DNA of 61,988 nucleotides from Alicyclobacillus suci (lineage in GTDB: Bacteria; Bacillota; Bacilli; Alicyclobacillales; Alicyclobacillaceae). Location: contig NZ_JAFMTW010000019.1 in NCBI RefSeq assembly GCF_017329615.1, forward strand, positions 1 through 61,988, written 5' to 3'. Shown here piece by piece: positions 46,886 to 55,777 of this stretch. The translations under genes were made by a program, and so were the position numbers. The notes under the pieces are model-generated. The model was not told the DNA's origin and made no database searches. It was given only the letters and a program-made list of their open reading frames with translations. Numbering within the stretch: position 1 is the first letter of the stretch; each line of letters begins with the position of its first letter.

Positions 46886-48154
46886 GTGACATATCATAGA
46901 CAATTGCCCAATGGACTGCGTATTGTGGGCGAAGAGATTCCTACGCTTCGTTCGGTAAGCATCGGCGTTTGGGTGAAAACCGGGTCACGATACGAAACAC
47001 AACGGGAAAATGGTGTCAGTCACTTTTTGGAACACATGTTCTTTAAAGGAACTGATAGGTACTCTGCAAAGGAACTGGCACAGGTATTTGATGAATTAGG
47101 CGGGCAGGTGAACGCGTTCACATCGAAGGAGTACACGTGCTTTTATTCGCGTGTGCTCGATGAGCATTTCACTATTGCCCTCGACACGCTTGCGAACATG
47201 CTTCTCGCATCTACCTTCGAAGAGGAGGAGTTGGAGAAGGAAAAGCGGGTGGTGATTGAGGAAATTCGCATGTATGAAGACACGCCTGACGAACTGGTGA
47301 TGGATTTGCTGGCGGCGGGGACGTATGGCGAGCACCCACTGGGATACACCATTTTGGGAACGGAAGAGAATTTGCTGTCGTTTACACAAAAGGATCTGCA
47401 CAATTACATTCGCGAGCAATACCAGCCGAAGAACATCGTCGTTGCGATTGCTGGGCATGTTGACGAGGAGACGGCGGTGCGCGAAGTAGAGCGCTTGTTT
47501 GGCAGCATGCAACCGGGGACGTCGCTCGATGAGCGGGCAGTGGTGACCCCGCCGTTTCACAGAAGTCTTGTCACTCGGCAAAAAGAAATTGAGCAGGTTC
47601 ATTTGTGCATGTCGACGCCAGGATTACCTGCGGGAAGTCGCGAGATGTATCCCCTCATCTTGTTGAACAACTTGCTCGGGGGCACGCAATCGTCGAGGTT
47701 GTTCCAGGAAATTCGTGAGGATGCCGGCATGGCGTACAGCGTCTTTTCCTTTCACACGGCCTACCAGGATGCGGGGATGTTTGGTATTTACGCCGGGACT
47801 TCCCCACAGCACGTCAAAGCGGTTGTCGAGTCGATTCGTCGAATTTGTCAGACGTTTGCTGAGACACCGCTGTCGGCTGAAGAACTAGAAAAGACGAAGC
47901 AACAGGTGAAAGGTGCCATGATGCTGGGGTTGGAGAGCTCGGGAAGCCGGATGAGCCGGATTGCCAAAAATGAACTGTTGCTCAATCGCGAGGTCCCTGT
48001 TGAAGAGACGCTTGCTGGGATTGATGCGGTGACGGTCGAGCAGGTCAAGGAGATGGCAGATCGCCTATTTCGCGATGGATTTGCCTTGTCCGCCGTTGGC
48101 CCCATCGCGGACATCGACTTTGCCGCACTGCTGCCGGAGGCATCGGTATCATGA
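46886..48154 (+). CDS. mlpA: M16 family zinc protease (MlpA/YmxG)
   Basis: A 422-residue processing-peptidase-like M16B protein. The inverted zinc motif HFLEH (H46, E49, H50) is followed by the distal glutamate region EEIRMYEDTPDELV near 129-142, and the second inactive half begins near 210. In B. subtilis this gene lies next to ylxY and is a candidate mitochondrial-type processing peptidase. GTG 46886 lies 7 nt after GAGGAGG; TTG 46883 is closer. The stop overlaps dut (ATGA). Confidence 0.94.
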   Translation: MTYHRQLPNGLRIVGEEIPTLRSVSIGVWVKTGSRYETQRENGVSHFLEHMFFKGTDRYSAKELAQVFDELGGQVNAFTSKEYTCFYSRVLDEHFTIALDTLANMLLASTFEEEELEKEKRVVIEEIRMYEDTPDELVMDLLAAGTYGEHPLGYTILGTEENLLSFTQKDLHNYIREQYQPKNIVVAIAGHVDEETAVREVERLFGSMQPGTSLDERAVVTPPFHRSLVTRQKEIEQVHLCMSTPGLPAGSREMYPLILLNNLLGGTQSSRLFQEIREDAGMAYSVFSFHTAYQDAGMFGIYAGTSPQHVKAVVESIRRICQTFAETPLSAEELEKTKQQVKGAMMLGLESSGSRMSRIAKNELLLNREVPVEETLAGIDAVTVEQVKEMADRLFRDGFALSAVGPIADIDFAALLPEASVS

Positions 48155-48621
48155 CGACCGCCGATGTCCGCGTGTCGTTTCGCGTCGTGTCTGAGTGGTT
48201 TCAGCCGTCGTACACGCCGGCTTATGCGACAGAGGGTGCGGCTGGAATGGATTTACACGCCGCAATACCGTCCCCGATTCAGGTGGCGCCAGGTGCGCGC
48301 GTGCGCGTGCCGACAGGCATCGCGATTCAACTGCCAGAGCGCAATTTGGTGGCGTTGGTTTATGCGCGAAGTGGACTGGCTTGGCGCCACGGGCTCGCCC
48401 TGTCCAACGGCGTTGGTGTCATCGACAGTGATTATACGGGAGAGGTGCAGGTTTTACTGACGAATTTCGGCGACGCTGAAGTCGTGATTCAACCAGGGGA
48501 TAGGATTGCACAACTCGTGGTTGCGCCTATTTTCGTGGCGCAGTGGGTGCAGACAGACGAGTTTCACAGCACGCGTCGTGGCGTGAACGGCTTTGGCTCG
48601 ACGGGTGTACAAACCACTTGA
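48151..48621 (+). CDS. dut: dUTP diphosphatase
   Basis: A 156-residue trimeric-type dUTPase that keeps uracil out of DNA. Conserved motifs are in order: AGMDLHAA (about 30-37), ARSGLAWRHGL (about 72-82), NGVGVIDSDYTGEV (about 86-99), PGDRIAQLVV and the C-terminal arm RRGVNGFGSTG. Starts within the mlpA stop. B. subtilis has ymxH at this place. Confidence 0.96.
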   Translation: MTTADVRVSFRVVSEWFQPSYTPAYATEGAAGMDLHAAIPSPIQVAPGARVRVPTGIAIQLPERNLVALVYARSGLAWRHGLALSNGVGVIDSDYTGEVQVLLTNFGDAEVVIQPGDRIAQLVVAPIFVAQWVQTDEFHSTRRGVNGFGSTGVQTT

Positions 48622-48664
48622 TTCGAGCAAGTTTACCTACCTTTTCGATACATACAGATGAATG

Positions 48665-48714
48665 AAAAACGGACCATTTCACGTGGTGCTCGACAGTGAA
48701 ATGGTCCGTTTTTT
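48665..48714 (+). terminator. Strong intrinsic terminator after dut
   Basis: An 18-bp perfect stem (48665-48682 with 48696-48713), loop of 13 nt, ending in a T-run. A-rich 5' arm and T-rich 3' arm make it potentially bidirectional. The candidate sigma-K promoter begins 7 bp downstream. Confidence 0.93.
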
Positions 48715-48719
48715 ATTTT

Positions 48720-48748
48720 CACCCCTGTGGGCGTGCGCACATATGTTA
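48720..48748 (+). promoter_or_regulatory. Candidate sigma-K promoter of spoVFA-spoVFB
   Basis: CACC (48720-48723), 16 nt, CATATGTTA (48740-48748). This fits the B. subtilis sigma-K consensus (-35 AC core; -10 CATAnnnTA; about 16-nt spacing). spoVF is a sigma-K mother-cell operon in B. subtilis, so context agrees. Confidence 0.7.
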
Positions 48749-48788
48749 GCGATAGACCCGTCAGACCCGTCAAGGAGTGAAACACCCT

Positions 48789-49700
48789 ATGTTAACTGGA
48801 AAACACCTTGTGTTTGTTGGTGGGGATGCCCGCCAGCTCGAAGTCATTGCGCAGATTGTCGACAATGACGCGAGTGCGACGTTAGTTGGGTTTTCCGACA
48901 TTCACCGCGAGTACACGGATACGGTCTATGGCGACTTGTCGGAAGAGGTCTTGGCCAAAGCGGACGCGTTAGTCCTTCCCATTGCCGGTATGGAGAACGA
49001 CGGGCGCGTCGATACGCAGTTTGCCAAAGAACCAATTATGCTTACGGAGCATCACTTTGCCGCCATGCGTAAGGGCGCATTTGTATTTACCGGCATTGCA
49101 CGACAGAGGTTGACCGAGTGGTGTCAGAATCACTCCTTGCAACTGGTGAAGTTGATGGAACTCGATGAAGTGGCGATTGCAAATTCCATCCCGACCGCTG
49201 AGGGCGCCATCGCCATTGCCATGAAGGAAACCGACATCACATTGCATGGTTCGAAGACGGTGGTCCTTGGGTTTGGGCGGTGTGGGCAGACACTGGCGCA
49301 CAAAATGCGCGCAATGGGTGCCAATGTGCGCGTTTGCGCGAAACATGCGTCTGATCTTGCGCGCGTCGACGAGTTGGCTCTCACACCCGTTCCGCTTTCA
49401 CACATTGTCGAAGCCGTTCGCGATGCGGACATCGTCTTTAACACCATTCCGGCGCTCGTGCTAAACGCAGGTGTCTTAAAGGAGATGCGGCGTGAGTGTG
49501 TCATCATCGACATCGCTTCCAAGCCGGGAGGAACTGATTTTCGTTACGCAGAACGGCGTGGTATGCGCGCGTTGTTGTGTCCGAGTTTGCCGGGTATCGT
49601 GGCACCAAAAACGGCAGGCCGGATGATTGCTCGGTCGATTTCCCGGATTCTCGCAGAACAATCTGAGGGCGGACAGAAGGAGGAAGACATATGGAGTTAA
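48789..49700 (+). CDS. dpaA: Dipicolinate synthase subunit A
   Basis: DpaA/SpoVFA (303 residues) is the NAD(P)-dependent subunit that oxidises 2,3-dihydrodipicolinate-type intermediate to dipicolinic acid, the spore core chelator. The N-terminal dipicolinate domain holds PIAGMENDGRVDT (about 62-74); a Rossmann domain (about 150 on) contains VVLGFGRCGQTLA. ATG 48789 is 10 nt after AAGGAGTG. Overlaps dpaB by 10 nt. Confidence 0.95.
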   Translation: MLTGKHLVFVGGDARQLEVIAQIVDNDASATLVGFSDIHREYTDTVYGDLSEEVLAKADALVLPIAGMENDGRVDTQFAKEPIMLTEHHFAAMRKGAFVFTGIARQRLTEWCQNHSLQLVKLMELDEVAIANSIPTAEGAIAIAMKETDITLHGSKTVVLGFGRCGQTLAHKMRAMGANVRVCAKHASDLARVDELALTPVPLSHIVEAVRDADIVFNTIPALVLNAGVLKEMRRECVIIDIASKPGGTDFRYAERRGMRALLCPSLPGIVAPKTAGRMIARSISRILAEQSEGGQKEEDIWS

Positions 49701-50296
49701 AAGGCAAGACCATCGGGTTCGGTATTACAGGTAGCCATTGCACCTACGAAGAGATTTTCCCGGAGGTCAAACGACTGGTCAATCTCGGCGCCACCGTCAT
49801 CCCCGTCTTCTCAAACGCGGTATTACACACAGATACGCGCTTTGGCGAGGCCGGAGCGTGGGCTAAAAAAATTGAAGAGGTGACAGGTCAAAAGGCGATT
49901 TCGACCATCCCAGAGGCTGAACCGCTCGGCCCGTCGAAACGGCTGGACGTGATGCTGATTGCGCCATGTACGGCGAGTTCGCTGAGTCGATTGGCCCAGG
50001 CGAACACAGATTCAGCTGTTTTGATGGCTGCGAAATCGACGTTACGCAATGACCGGCCTGTCGTCCTTGGAATTTCCACTAATGATGGTTTGGGATTGAG
50101 CATGTATAATATTGCACGACTGATGAATACAAAAAACATTTATTTTGTTCCATTTGGTCAGGACGCGCCACATGTTAAAATAAATTCACTGGTATCATTG
50201 ATGAGATTAATTCCGGAGACGTTGGCAGCTGCGTTAGATGGGCATCAGTTACAACCTGTCCTCCTTGAACGCTGGCGCGAACAACGGCCGTCGTAA
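49691..50296 (+). CDS. dpaB: Dipicolinate synthase subunit B
   Basis: DpaB/SpoVFB (201 residues) is the flavoprotein-like partner of DpaA. The N-terminus GKTIGFGITGSHCTYEE, MLIAPCTASSLSRLA (about 86-100) and NIARLMNTKNIYFVPFGQD match the family. It starts in the 3' end of dpaA behind GGAGG. Mother-cell expression is expected from the promoter upstream of dpaA. Confidence 0.95.
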   Translation: MELKGKTIGFGITGSHCTYEEIFPEVKRLVNLGATVIPVFSNAVLHTDTRFGEAGAWAKKIEEVTGQKAISTIPEAEPLGPSKRLDVMLIAPCTASSLSRLAQANTDSAVLMAAKSTLRNDRPVVLGISTNDGLGLSMYNIARLMNTKNIYFVPFGQDAPHVKINSLVSLMRLIPETLAAALDGHQLQPVLLERWREQRPS

Positions 50297-50300
50297 GGTG

Positions 50301-50325
50301 GAGTCGGTCCTATCGGACTTGACTC
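50301..50325 (+). other. Imperfect hairpin between dpaB and asd
   Basis: GAGTC and GTCC pair with GGAC and GACTC around a TATC loop (one- and two-base bulges), followed by TTCGGG. No U-tract. It may separate sporulation expression of dpaAB from vegetative asd expression, but no promoter for asd is evident. Confidence 0.45.
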
Positions 50326-50352
50326 TTCGGGACGAACCAAAGGGGATCATAT

Positions 50353-51387
50353 ATGGAGAGAAAAGCGAGTTACCGCATTGCAGTTCTCGGCGCGACGGGC
50401 GCAGTGGGGCGGCGGATGGTCGAAACGTTGGAACGGCGGAATTTTCCCATTGAATCTTTGAAACTATTGGCTTCGGAACGGTCCGCAGGCCAAACGATTG
50501 CCTTTCGGGGTGAACAACTCCCGGTCGAGCGGGCGACGGCCGACTCGTTTGAAGGCATTGATATTGCACTCTTTAGTGCAGGGGCGACGACGAGTCAAAT
50601 CTTTGCGCCGGAGGCAGTGAAACGGGGGGCAGTGGTCGTCGATAACAGTTCCGCATATCGGATGGATCCGAACGTGCCGCTAGTCGTCCCAGAGGTCAAC
50701 CCGCATGCACTGGACGACCATCAGGGCATTATCGCAAATCCTAATTGCTCGACGATTCAATTGATGGTGGCGCTTCACGCATTGCGGGCGTTTGGACTGG
50801 AGCACGTCACGATTTCAACCTATCAAGCTGTCAGCGGTATGGGGCAAAAGGCAGTCGACGCGCTGCGCGAGGAGGTTGCGGCGTGGCAGGCGACGGGCAC
50901 CATCGCGCCGACTATCTTCCCTTTGGCGTCGCAGGATACGCACTATCCGCAGGCGTTTAACGTGTTGCCACAGTGCGATATCTTTTTAGACAATGGATAT
51001 ACCAAAGAAGAAATGAAACTTGTCAACGAATCTCGCAAAATTCTTGAGCTGCCAGATTTGAAAGTTAGTCCGACGGCTGTTCGTGTACCCGTCCTCTACG
51101 GGCACGCGGAATCAGTGGCTGTGCGCTTTGCCACGCCGGTGACGCCGGACATCGCGCGCGCGCGTTTTGCTCAAGCAGAAAATCTCGTCGTGGTCGACGA
51201 GCCGGGCGCAGCAAAGTATCCACATCCACAGATGGCAGAGGGTACTGGCGATACGTTCGTCGGGCGCATTCGCCAGGACTTGGCTGATCCGCATACGCTG
51301 TTGTTCTTTGTGGTTGCAGATAATTTGCTCAAGGGCGCGGCGTGGAACGCGGTGCAAATTGCAGAGGCTTTGGTGAAACGAGCTTAA
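50353..51387 (+). CDS. asd: Aspartate-semialdehyde dehydrogenase
   Basis: Asd (344 residues) makes aspartate semialdehyde for lysine, diaminopimelate, threonine and dipicolinate. NADP-binding LGATGAVGRRMVETL (about 12-26), the catalytic cysteine in NPNCSTIQ (about 132-139), and YGHAESVAVRF are all present. AAAGGGG precedes ATG. It begins an asd-dapG-dapA gene group that supplies the DPA substrate dihydrodipicolinate. Confidence 0.97.
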   Translation: MERKASYRIAVLGATGAVGRRMVETLERRNFPIESLKLLASERSAGQTIAFRGEQLPVERATADSFEGIDIALFSAGATTSQIFAPEAVKRGAVVVDNSSAYRMDPNVPLVVPEVNPHALDDHQGIIANPNCSTIQLMVALHALRAFGLEHVTISTYQAVSGMGQKAVDALREEVAAWQATGTIAPTIFPLASQDTHYPQAFNVLPQCDIFLDNGYTKEEMKLVNESRKILELPDLKVSPTAVRVPVLYGHAESVAVRFATPVTPDIARARFAQAENLVVVDEPGAAKYPHPQMAEGTGDTFVGRIRQDLADPHTLLFFVVADNLLKGAAWNAVQIAEALVKRA

Positions 51388-51414
51388 CAGCCCGCGAGAG
51401 GGAGAACTGACGCA

Positions 51415-52635
51415 ATGAAAATTTTGGTTCAAAAGTTTGGGGGTACTTCCGTTGCGACGCCGGAGTCTCGGCTCGCAGCGGTTCGTCATATTGAGCGGGC
51501 GCGCGAAGAGGGATACGCCGTCGTCGTCGTGGTCTCCGCCATGGGGCGCAAGGGGGACCCCTACGCGACTGACACGCTGTTGTCGCTGTTTCAAGTCGAT
51601 GACGCGCAAAGACCATTCGTCGCGCGCGACAAGGACTTGCTGATGGCCTGCGGGGAGACCATCTCCGCCGTCGTCTTCGCGAATATGTTGCGCAATCGAG
51701 GGCACAAGGTGCAAGTGATGACGGGCGCGCAGGCAGGCATTCTCACAAATGATGACTTCGGTAACGCACGGATTCTCGATATCCGCCCAGATAAAATTCT
51801 GACGGCGCTTGGCGACGACCAGATTGTCGTGGTGATGGGCTTCCAGGGTGCGAATGAGGCTGGCGAGATCACGACGCTGGGTCGCGGTGGCAGCGATACG
51901 ACCGCGACTGCGCTCGGTGTTGCGCTAGAAGCAGACGCGGTCGATATTTTTACAGATGTCTCCGGAATTATGACGGCAGATCCGCGATTGGTCGACGACG
52001 CTCGCCAACTGAGTCAGGTAACGTATACAGAAATCTGCAATCTCGCCTATCAGGGAGCGAAAGTCATCCATCCGCGTGCGGTAGAAATTGCGATGCAGCG
52101 CAATATTCCAATTCGCGTTCGCAGCACGCACTCGGATGACCCAGGAACGCTGGTCACGCAGGCGCCACCTCAATTGGAGCACGGTGCGCTGTTTGACCGC
52201 TTTGTCACAGGGATTGCACATAGTGCGAATCTCACGCAGATTCGCCTGTCTGGTCATGGAATTGGTACGTCAAGCATCTTTACGTTGATGGCTGAACACG
52301 ACATTTCCGTCGATTTTATTTCTGTGACGCCGTTTGAAGTCGCGTTTACGGTGGGCGATGATGTGGCTGAAATTGCCACACAAAAATTGCAGGAATTGGG
52401 CTACACGCCAGAAGTGCGGCGAGGGTGCGCGAAGGTGTCGGTCGTCGGCGCTGGAATTATGGGCGTGCCCGGCATTATGGCAAAAATCGTCGAAGCGTTG
52501 GCTGTTGAGGGCATTGATATCCTGCAGTCGGCAGATTCGCACACGACGATTTGGGTATTAGTCGACGGTGAGCACATGGGGCCCGCTGTGCGTGCGCTCC
52601 ACAGGGCTTTTCAACTCGCCGGAAATGTGGTGTAA
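51415..52635 (+). CDS. dapG: Aspartate kinase (DapG type)
   Basis: Aspartokinase of 406 residues, the first enzyme of the aspartate pathway. The kinase domain carries VQKFGGTSVATPE (about 4-16), and GRGGSDTTATALG (about 158-170). Two ACT regions lie in the C-terminal third (about 260-400). Position between asd and dapA, as in B. subtilis, points to the DAP-feedback isozyme DapG, although feedback type cannot be read from sequence. Confidence 0.95.
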   Translation: MKILVQKFGGTSVATPESRLAAVRHIERAREEGYAVVVVVSAMGRKGDPYATDTLLSLFQVDDAQRPFVARDKDLLMACGETISAVVFANMLRNRGHKVQVMTGAQAGILTNDDFGNARILDIRPDKILTALGDDQIVVVMGFQGANEAGEITTLGRGGSDTTATALGVALEADAVDIFTDVSGIMTADPRLVDDARQLSQVTYTEICNLAYQGAKVIHPRAVEIAMQRNIPIRVRSTHSDDPGTLVTQAPPQLEHGALFDRFVTGIAHSANLTQIRLSGHGIGTSSIFTLMAEHDISVDFISVTPFEVAFTVGDDVAEIATQKLQELGYTPEVRRGCAKVSVVGAGIMGVPGIMAKIVEALAVEGIDILQSADSHTTIWVLVDGEHMGPAVRALHRAFQLAGNVV

Positions 52636-52653
52636 AGAAAGGATGGCCGAGCG

Positions 52654-53535
52654 ATGGACTTTGGAAGTTTAATCACGGCGATGGTCACGCCCTTTAATCG
52701 AAGCGATGAAGTGGATGAAGTTGCACTGAAATCTCTGGTCGACCACCTCATCGCCACGGGCACGACCACCATTCTCGCGTGTGGCACGACGGGGGAATCG
52801 CCGACATTGACGCACAGCGAGAAGATGAGATTGTTTGAGGCGACGCTTAAAGCGGTTGACGGCCGCGTACCGGTGATGGCTGGTACGGGGACTAACTCGA
52901 CGAAACAGTCGATTGAATTGACAAAGGAAGTTGCGGCGCTTGGCGTCGATGGCATATTATTGGTTTCGCCGTACTACAATCGGCCCACGCAAGAGGGCCT
53001 TTACGAGCACTTCGCGTCAATTGCCAACAGTGTTGACCTTCCTGTCATGATTTACAATGTCCCTGGTCGGACAAGTGTCAATATTGACGTGGACACGGTG
53101 CTCTCGCTCGCGCAGGTTCCAAATATTTTCGCGGTCAAAGAGGCGAGCGGTCAGTTTACGCAAATCTCCCACATCGCGGCGGAGAAACCGGATGATTTTC
53201 TGTTGTACAGCGGTGACGACAAGTTTACTGTGCCGATGCTGAGCTTAGGTGCCGCCGGTGTGGTCAGTGTCGCAAGTCATGTGGTAGGCCTCGAAATCCG
53301 TCAGATGATGGACGCGTTCTGGCATGGCGATCACGCCGAAGCTGCACTCTGGAGCGCACGTCTGTTGCCGATTTTCGAAGGCCTGTTTGCGAGCGCCAGC
53401 CCGGCGCCGCTCAAGGCTGCACTGGAGTTAATCGGGCAACCAGTTGGCTCCGTGCGGTTGCCGCTTGTACCTGTCTCAGACGCGCTATATCAACATTTGC
53501 GCGCAATCTTGCAGCGGTTAGGCAAGTGTGACTAA
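52654..53535 (+). CDS. dapA: 4-hydroxy-tetrahydrodipicolinate synthase
   Basis: DapA (293 residues) condenses pyruvate with aspartate semialdehyde; its product is the branch point to lysine/peptidoglycan and to DPA. GTTGESPTL (about 47-55), the tyrosine of YNVPGRT, and the Schiff-base lysine in AVKEASG (about 160-166) are conserved. Two hairpins follow the stop. Confidence 0.97.
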   Translation: MDFGSLITAMVTPFNRSDEVDEVALKSLVDHLIATGTTTILACGTTGESPTLTHSEKMRLFEATLKAVDGRVPVMAGTGTNSTKQSIELTKEVAALGVDGILLVSPYYNRPTQEGLYEHFASIANSVDLPVMIYNVPGRTSVNIDVDTVLSLAQVPNIFAVKEASGQFTQISHIAAEKPDDFLLYSGDDKFTVPMLSLGAAGVVSVASHVVGLEIRQMMDAFWHGDHAEAALWSARLLPIFEGLFASASPAPLKAALELIGQPVGSVRLPLVPVSDALYQHLRAILQRLGKCD

Positions 53536-53552
53536 TTTGCGCGAAATGCCAT

Positions 53553-53582
53553 CCCACAATCGATGAATTCGTCGATTGTGGG
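53553..53582 (+). other. Hairpin after dapA without U-tract
   Basis: CCCACAATCGA pairs with TCGATTGTGGG (11 perfect pairs, 8-nt loop), followed by TAAAAATG. Likely a 3' stabiliser ahead of the terminator. Confidence 0.65.
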
Positions 53583-53604
53583 TAAAAATGAATGGTACCA
53601 ACGC

Positions 53605-53645
53605 CAAAGAGGCATGGGGAATCCTGTGCCTCTTTGCTTATTTTG
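53605..53645 (+). terminator. Terminator of the asd-dapG-dapA operon
   Basis: CAAAGAGGCA (53605-53614) pairs with TGCCTCTTTG (53627-53636), ten perfect pairs, followed by CTTATTTTG. Confidence 0.8.
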
Positions 53646-53680
53646 ATACAGATTTCGACAAATGTAGACGTGATCGTCTG

Positions 53681-53709
53681 TTGTGAAGCATTCGTCGGCA
53701 GGGTATAAT
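53681..53709 (+). promoter_or_regulatory. Candidate sigma-A promoter for the RNase J gene
   Basis: TTGTGA (53681-53686), 17 nt, TATAAT (53704-53709). Transcription would begin near 53716. Confidence 0.7.
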
Positions 53710-53972
53710 GATTTCCATAGTGACTGGTGCGGCTTATTTATTGAGCGAATCATCACTCAGATCGATGGATGGACGGACCGGGCTGATCTGTGTGACCGAT
53801 TGAGATATTGCGACTTTTTTTCATCGGCGTACGGACAGAACTGTGTGAATCACCGCAGAGTTCTTCTCCCTTATAGGGACAAACTTGCGGGTATGAGGCG
53901 CTGTGTGGCGTGCACAGCCTCTATATCTGTGTCAAACTTCAGTTTCTGGGATAGCACTACGGAGGTGCCACT
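53710..53972 (+). other. Long untranslated leader upstream of RNase J
   Basis: About 255 nt between the promoter and the RNase J start, with no convincing gene. It contains a T-run (53814-53821) and a bulged hairpin (about 53895-53921, GAGG and CTGTG with CACAG and CCTC). An open frame of 119 codons beginning at 53683 starts upstream of the expected transcript start and resembles nothing. A 5' UTR for autoregulation by ribonuclease cleavage is plausible. Confidence 0.5.
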
Positions 53973-55631
53973 TTGGCTAAAGGAAAAGCAAGACTTTCCA
54001 TCGTCCCGCTTGGGGGCGTTGGGGAGATCGGTAAAAATATGACTTTATATTGGTATGGCAATGACATGATAGTCGTCGATGCCGGGTTGAAGTTTCCTGA
54101 AGAAGATATGCTGGGAATCGATATTGTTATACCAGATATTACGTTTTTGGTAGAAAATCGCGAAAAGATTCGCGGGATTTTTCTGACGCACGGCCACGAG
54201 GATCACATTGGTGGATTGCCGTACATTCTTCGCGAGTTGAATGTCCCGGTTTATGGAACGCGGCTGACGTTAGGTTTGGTTGAGAACAAATTGCGTGAGC
54301 ACGGTTTGCTCGACACTGCAAAGCTCAACGTGATGGATGGCCGTTCCAACATTCAGGCAGGCGTTTTTCAAGTATCGTTGTTTTATGTAAATCACAGCAT
54401 CCCAGATACCACAGGTTTCGCGATAGAGACTCCGGAAGGCCTCGTCGTGCACACCGGTGACTTTAAATTTGACCAGACGCCAGTGGACGGGCGTCAGGCT
54501 GACATCCACAAGCTAGCGGCATTTGGCGCCCGCGGAGTGTTGGCGCTGGTTGGCGATAGCACAAACGCTGAACGCCCGGGATACACGCCCTCGGAGCTGA
54601 CGGTAGGAGAAAAAATTAATGAAATTGTGGCAAACGCGACCGGTCGCGTTATCATGTCCACCTTTGCATCGAACATCCATCGGTTGCAACTCATGATTCG
54701 CGCTGCTGAACAACATGGCCGAAAGGTCGCTGTTGTCGGGCGCAGTATGGTGAACAATATCCAAACCAGTTTACAACTTGGTTATTTGGAAGCCCTGCCG
54801 GAGACGATTATTGATGCGGACGACGTCAATCGTATTGATCCGGAAAAGCTGGTGATTCTTTCGACTGGTAGCCAGGGCGAGCCGATGTCTGCGCTCACGC
54901 GGATGGCGCGGGCGGCGCATCGCAAAATCGAGATCATGCCTGGTGACACGGTGGTGCTCGCAAGTTCCCCGATTCCTGGTAATGAAAAATATGTGGCGCG
55001 TACCATTGACCAACTTTTCCGCGCTGGCGCAAATGTCATTTACCGTGGTGTCCATGCCTCAGGTCACGGCAGCCAGGAAGAACTCAAGTGGATGTTGTCG
55101 CTTGTGAAGCCGAAGTTCTTCTTGCCTGTGCATGGTGAATTCCGGATGCAGCGGACGCACGCGAATCTTGCCATGGAAGTTGGCGTCGAGGAAGAGAATA
55201 TCTTTATCACCGAGCTTGGTGACGTGGTGGAATTTGAGAACGGCCGTGCGCGCCTCGGCGGGAAGGTACCTGCGGGTACGGTGATGATTGATGGACTGGG
55301 CGTCGGAGACGTGGGCAATATCGTCTTGCGCGACCGCAAGTTGTTATCCCAGGATGGGATTTTGGTCGTCGTCGTCACGCTGTCGAAGGCGACAGGTCAC
55401 ATTCTTTCTGGTCCAGATATCATTTCACGCGGGTTTGTCTATGTGCGCGAGTCGGAAGCATTGCTCGACGAGGCCAATAAGCTGGTGGAGAGTACGCTCA
55501 TCAAATTGGTGACGGATAACGTGAGTGAGTGGTCGAGCCTGAAAACGGCGGTTCGCGATTCGTTAGGCCGCTATCTGTTTGAGCAGACGCGCCGCCGCCC
55601 GATGATTCTTCCAATCATCATGGAGGCGTAA
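53973..55631 (+). CDS. rnj: Ribonuclease J
   Basis: A 552-residue metallo-beta-lactamase/beta-CASP ribonuclease with 5' exonuclease and endonuclease activity. Metal ligands are in THGHEDHIGG (about 71-80), VHTGDFKFD (about 159-167) and GDSTNAERPG (about 192-201); a further conserved block ASGHGSQEE is near 363-371 and the C-terminal domain follows. The intact HGHEDH suggests an active enzyme. Position after dapA is that of rnjB in B. subtilis, but J1 and J2 cannot be told apart from this window. TTG 53973 lies 5 nt after GGAGGTG. Confidence 0.94.
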   Translation: MAKGKARLSIVPLGGVGEIGKNMTLYWYGNDMIVVDAGLKFPEEDMLGIDIVIPDITFLVENREKIRGIFLTHGHEDHIGGLPYILRELNVPVYGTRLTLGLVENKLREHGLLDTAKLNVMDGRSNIQAGVFQVSLFYVNHSIPDTTGFAIETPEGLVVHTGDFKFDQTPVDGRQADIHKLAAFGARGVLALVGDSTNAERPGYTPSELTVGEKINEIVANATGRVIMSTFASNIHRLQLMIRAAEQHGRKVAVVGRSMVNNIQTSLQLGYLEALPETIIDADDVNRIDPEKLVILSTGSQGEPMSALTRMARAAHRKIEIMPGDTVVLASSPIPGNEKYVARTIDQLFRAGANVIYRGVHASGHGSQEELKWMLSLVKPKFFLPVHGEFRMQRTHANLAMEVGVEEENIFITELGDVVEFENGRARLGGKVPAGTVMIDGLGVGDVGNIVLRDRKLLSQDGILVVVVTLSKATGHILSGPDIISRGFVYVRESEALLDEANKLVESTLIKLVTDNVSEWSSLKTAVRDSLGRYLFEQTRRRPMILPIIMEA

Positions 55632-55641
55632 TCTGCTTGTC

Positions 55642-55688
55642 AAAAACGGGGCATCTTGGACATGGGCTGTCTGAGATGGCCCGTTTTT
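55642..55688 (+). terminator. Terminator after RNase J gene
   Basis: AAAAACGGGGCATCT (55642-55656) pairs with AGATGGCCCGTTTTT (55674-55688): 15 positions with one mismatch, ending in TTTTT. Confidence 0.9.
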
Positions 55689-55719
55689 CGTTTCACTGCG
55701 GTTTCTGGCACGCTCCCCT

Positions 55720-55749
55720 GCATCTCCCAAGCACCCGTGGCTCATACTA
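55720..55749 (+). promoter_or_regulatory. Candidate sigma-G-type promoter for tepA
   Basis: GCATC (55720-55724), 18 nt, CATACTA (55743-55749). The -10 matches the B. subtilis sigma-G consensus exactly; the -35 differs at one position from the consensus core. Weak support on its own. Confidence 0.45.
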
Positions 55750-55777
55750 CCGGTAGAAAAGGGGGAATGGCGCCACG

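Noticed and set aside
53683..54042. A 119-codon open frame before RNase J
   Set aside because: It begins inside the predicted promoter, overlaps the RNase J start in another frame and has no SD or similarity.
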